From the NCBI GenBank assembly GCA_033980235.1, contig CM067070.1, positions 5,215,544 to 5,279,543 on the forward strand: a stretch of DNA of 64,000 bases, written 5' to 3'. The notes below the pieces were generated by a model. It was not told the DNA's origin. It saw nothing but the letters and a program-made list of their open reading frames with translations, and ran no database searches. Source of the DNA: Diadema setosum. Lineage: Eukaryota; Echinodermata; Echinoidea; Diadematoida; Diadematidae. Made by a program: the position numbers and the translations under genes. Positions 62,998 to 64,000 of this stretch are shown here, in pieces (the stretch's first letter is position 1; each line of letters opens with the position of its first letter).

Positions 62998-64000
62998 TTT
63001 GCCTTTAGTGCACAAATGCATTCATGGGAATGACTTTAAATTTCCCCATAGTGTCATATTCAGTTCCACAAATCATGCTACAACATGTAACAAATGAAAT
63101 AGACTTCTAAGTGGGAACTTTCCCGGTTCAGGTACCTAGCAAAAGCTAAAATAAAGCAAATAAAAGTAATTACCAATTTACAAATAAATGTCTTAGTTTG
63201 GATTCCGTCATGCATTAACACTGTCCTCATGATGTCTACACAGACAGATATAGTATACTGACACTCTATTTCTAGCCCATTTGTAATTTAGTCAATATTT
63301 TTTCATCAAATGAAAAAAAAAAATGAGCGAATTCTAGCTTGTGACCTTGATATAGCATACATGTACATGTACAATAACTAATTTGTAGTCTTGATAATTT
63401 CAACTTTAGAATCAAATGTCATGTACAATGTAATTGCAAATACAGTTTGAAGTGGATACTTTCAGTAGCTCTAGGCTTACCTTGCAAGTTGTCTAAGTTT
63501 TTATAAAGCTTTATAATTGTTTGAAATGCAGCACAAAACACAACAACAACAAGAGTACTTCATTTTGCACTGTAATCATCATGTTTTGCCATGTGAATTT
63601 TAGCTGAACTGCAAAATCAATCAAATTTTAATGAAAGTTTTAGATTTTAAGGAGATAGAAGAATGTATGTACCAATGCTGTTTTTTTTTTTTCAAATTGC
63701 TTGGCTTCTTGTCTATGAAACCAAAGACGACAAAATTTGTGTTACTTTGTACATACATACATGCTTGTGTAGTGATACAGGAAAGATTATCATTTGCACA
63801 TTCAAATCAAGATTTGAAACACTTAAGTAACTCGCTGATCTGCAAATTACAATTTTGAATAAATTCTAATAACCTCATTTGATCATACACTACCAGATTG
63901 CAATGTATGTTGATAATTGTGTAGATGTGGGGTACAAAGTAAGTATGAGTTGATGAAGGTGTCTCAGAGCACATCTGTCTCTTCAAACACAAAATAGAAA

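Larger units (their letters stand above)
61366..64000 (-). other. Intron or upstream region of the kinase gene, right edge
   Basis: No coding exon recognised. It holds a TTA microsatellite interrupted by a 525 bp repeat element (61874-62398) and four copies of a CTTACGTATGGGACAT motif (62623-62997). The missing transferase start exon must lie here in a form I did not recognise, or beyond the edge. Confidence 0.6.

Overview
This window is nuclear DNA of a multicellular animal. It is AT-rich and intron-dominated, with many simple-sequence tracts and a dense layer of short inverted-repeat elements and tRNA-derived SINEs. The style of its repeats (elements ending in TATGTGACCCGC, GTCCCCGCCG or TTAACCCGTTGAGGAC, and a SINE with a clear B box) suggests a marine invertebrate deuterostome, most likely an echinoderm. 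I infer that from repeat style and cannot prove it. No rRNA, genuine tRNA, CRISPR array or prokaryotic operon was seen.

One host gene occupies about three quarters of the window on the minus strand. I assembled 18 consecutive coding exons between 61365 and 14027 by matching splice sites and reading-frame phase. They sum to 1827 nt, exactly 608 codons plus a TAG stop. The first exons lie beyond the right edge or were not recognised. The product joins a sugar-nucleotide nucleotidyltransferase (exons 1-8) to a GHMP-family sugar kinase of glucuronokinase type (exons 9-18). It could phosphorylate a free sugar acid such as glucuronate and then activate it to the UDP-sugar, as the plant fucokinase/GDP-fucose pyrophosphorylase does for fucose. 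The substrate is inferred.

The 23.8 kb intron between exons 15 and 16 (15665-39464) holds a nested set of mobile elements. The outer one is a candidate 13.25 kb DNA transposon (21053-34303). It has about 180 bp terminal inverted repeats, a 3 bp direct GTA at both ends, and subterminal arrays of TCAAGGTCA and GTTGCCATGGTAAC-type motifs. It carries a decayed protein of a multicopy invertebrate family (23470-25197). That protein is cut off by a degenerate Ty3/gypsy-type pol (about 25290-28714), beside an antisense, frameshifted non-LTR retrotransposon (about 28927-31965) and a tandem-repeat element (32549-33146).

The other introns hold further elements. The most unusual is 45636-48140 in intron 11, a 2.5 kb foldback-like element whose two ends carry opposed arrays of one iterated motif (AAAAACGCAGTATCTAC). 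Elements sharing TATGTGACCCGC ends but with unrelated interiors sit at 43695, 44741 and 56390. A perfect 64 bp-arm palindrome lies at 8399-8539. A 16 bp motif (CTTACGTATGGGACAT) recurs four times within 380 bp at 62623-62997. The first 14 kb, downstream of the gene's stop codon, has no recognisable coding sequence. It holds simple repeats, short inverted-repeat elements and presumably the unmapped 3' UTR.
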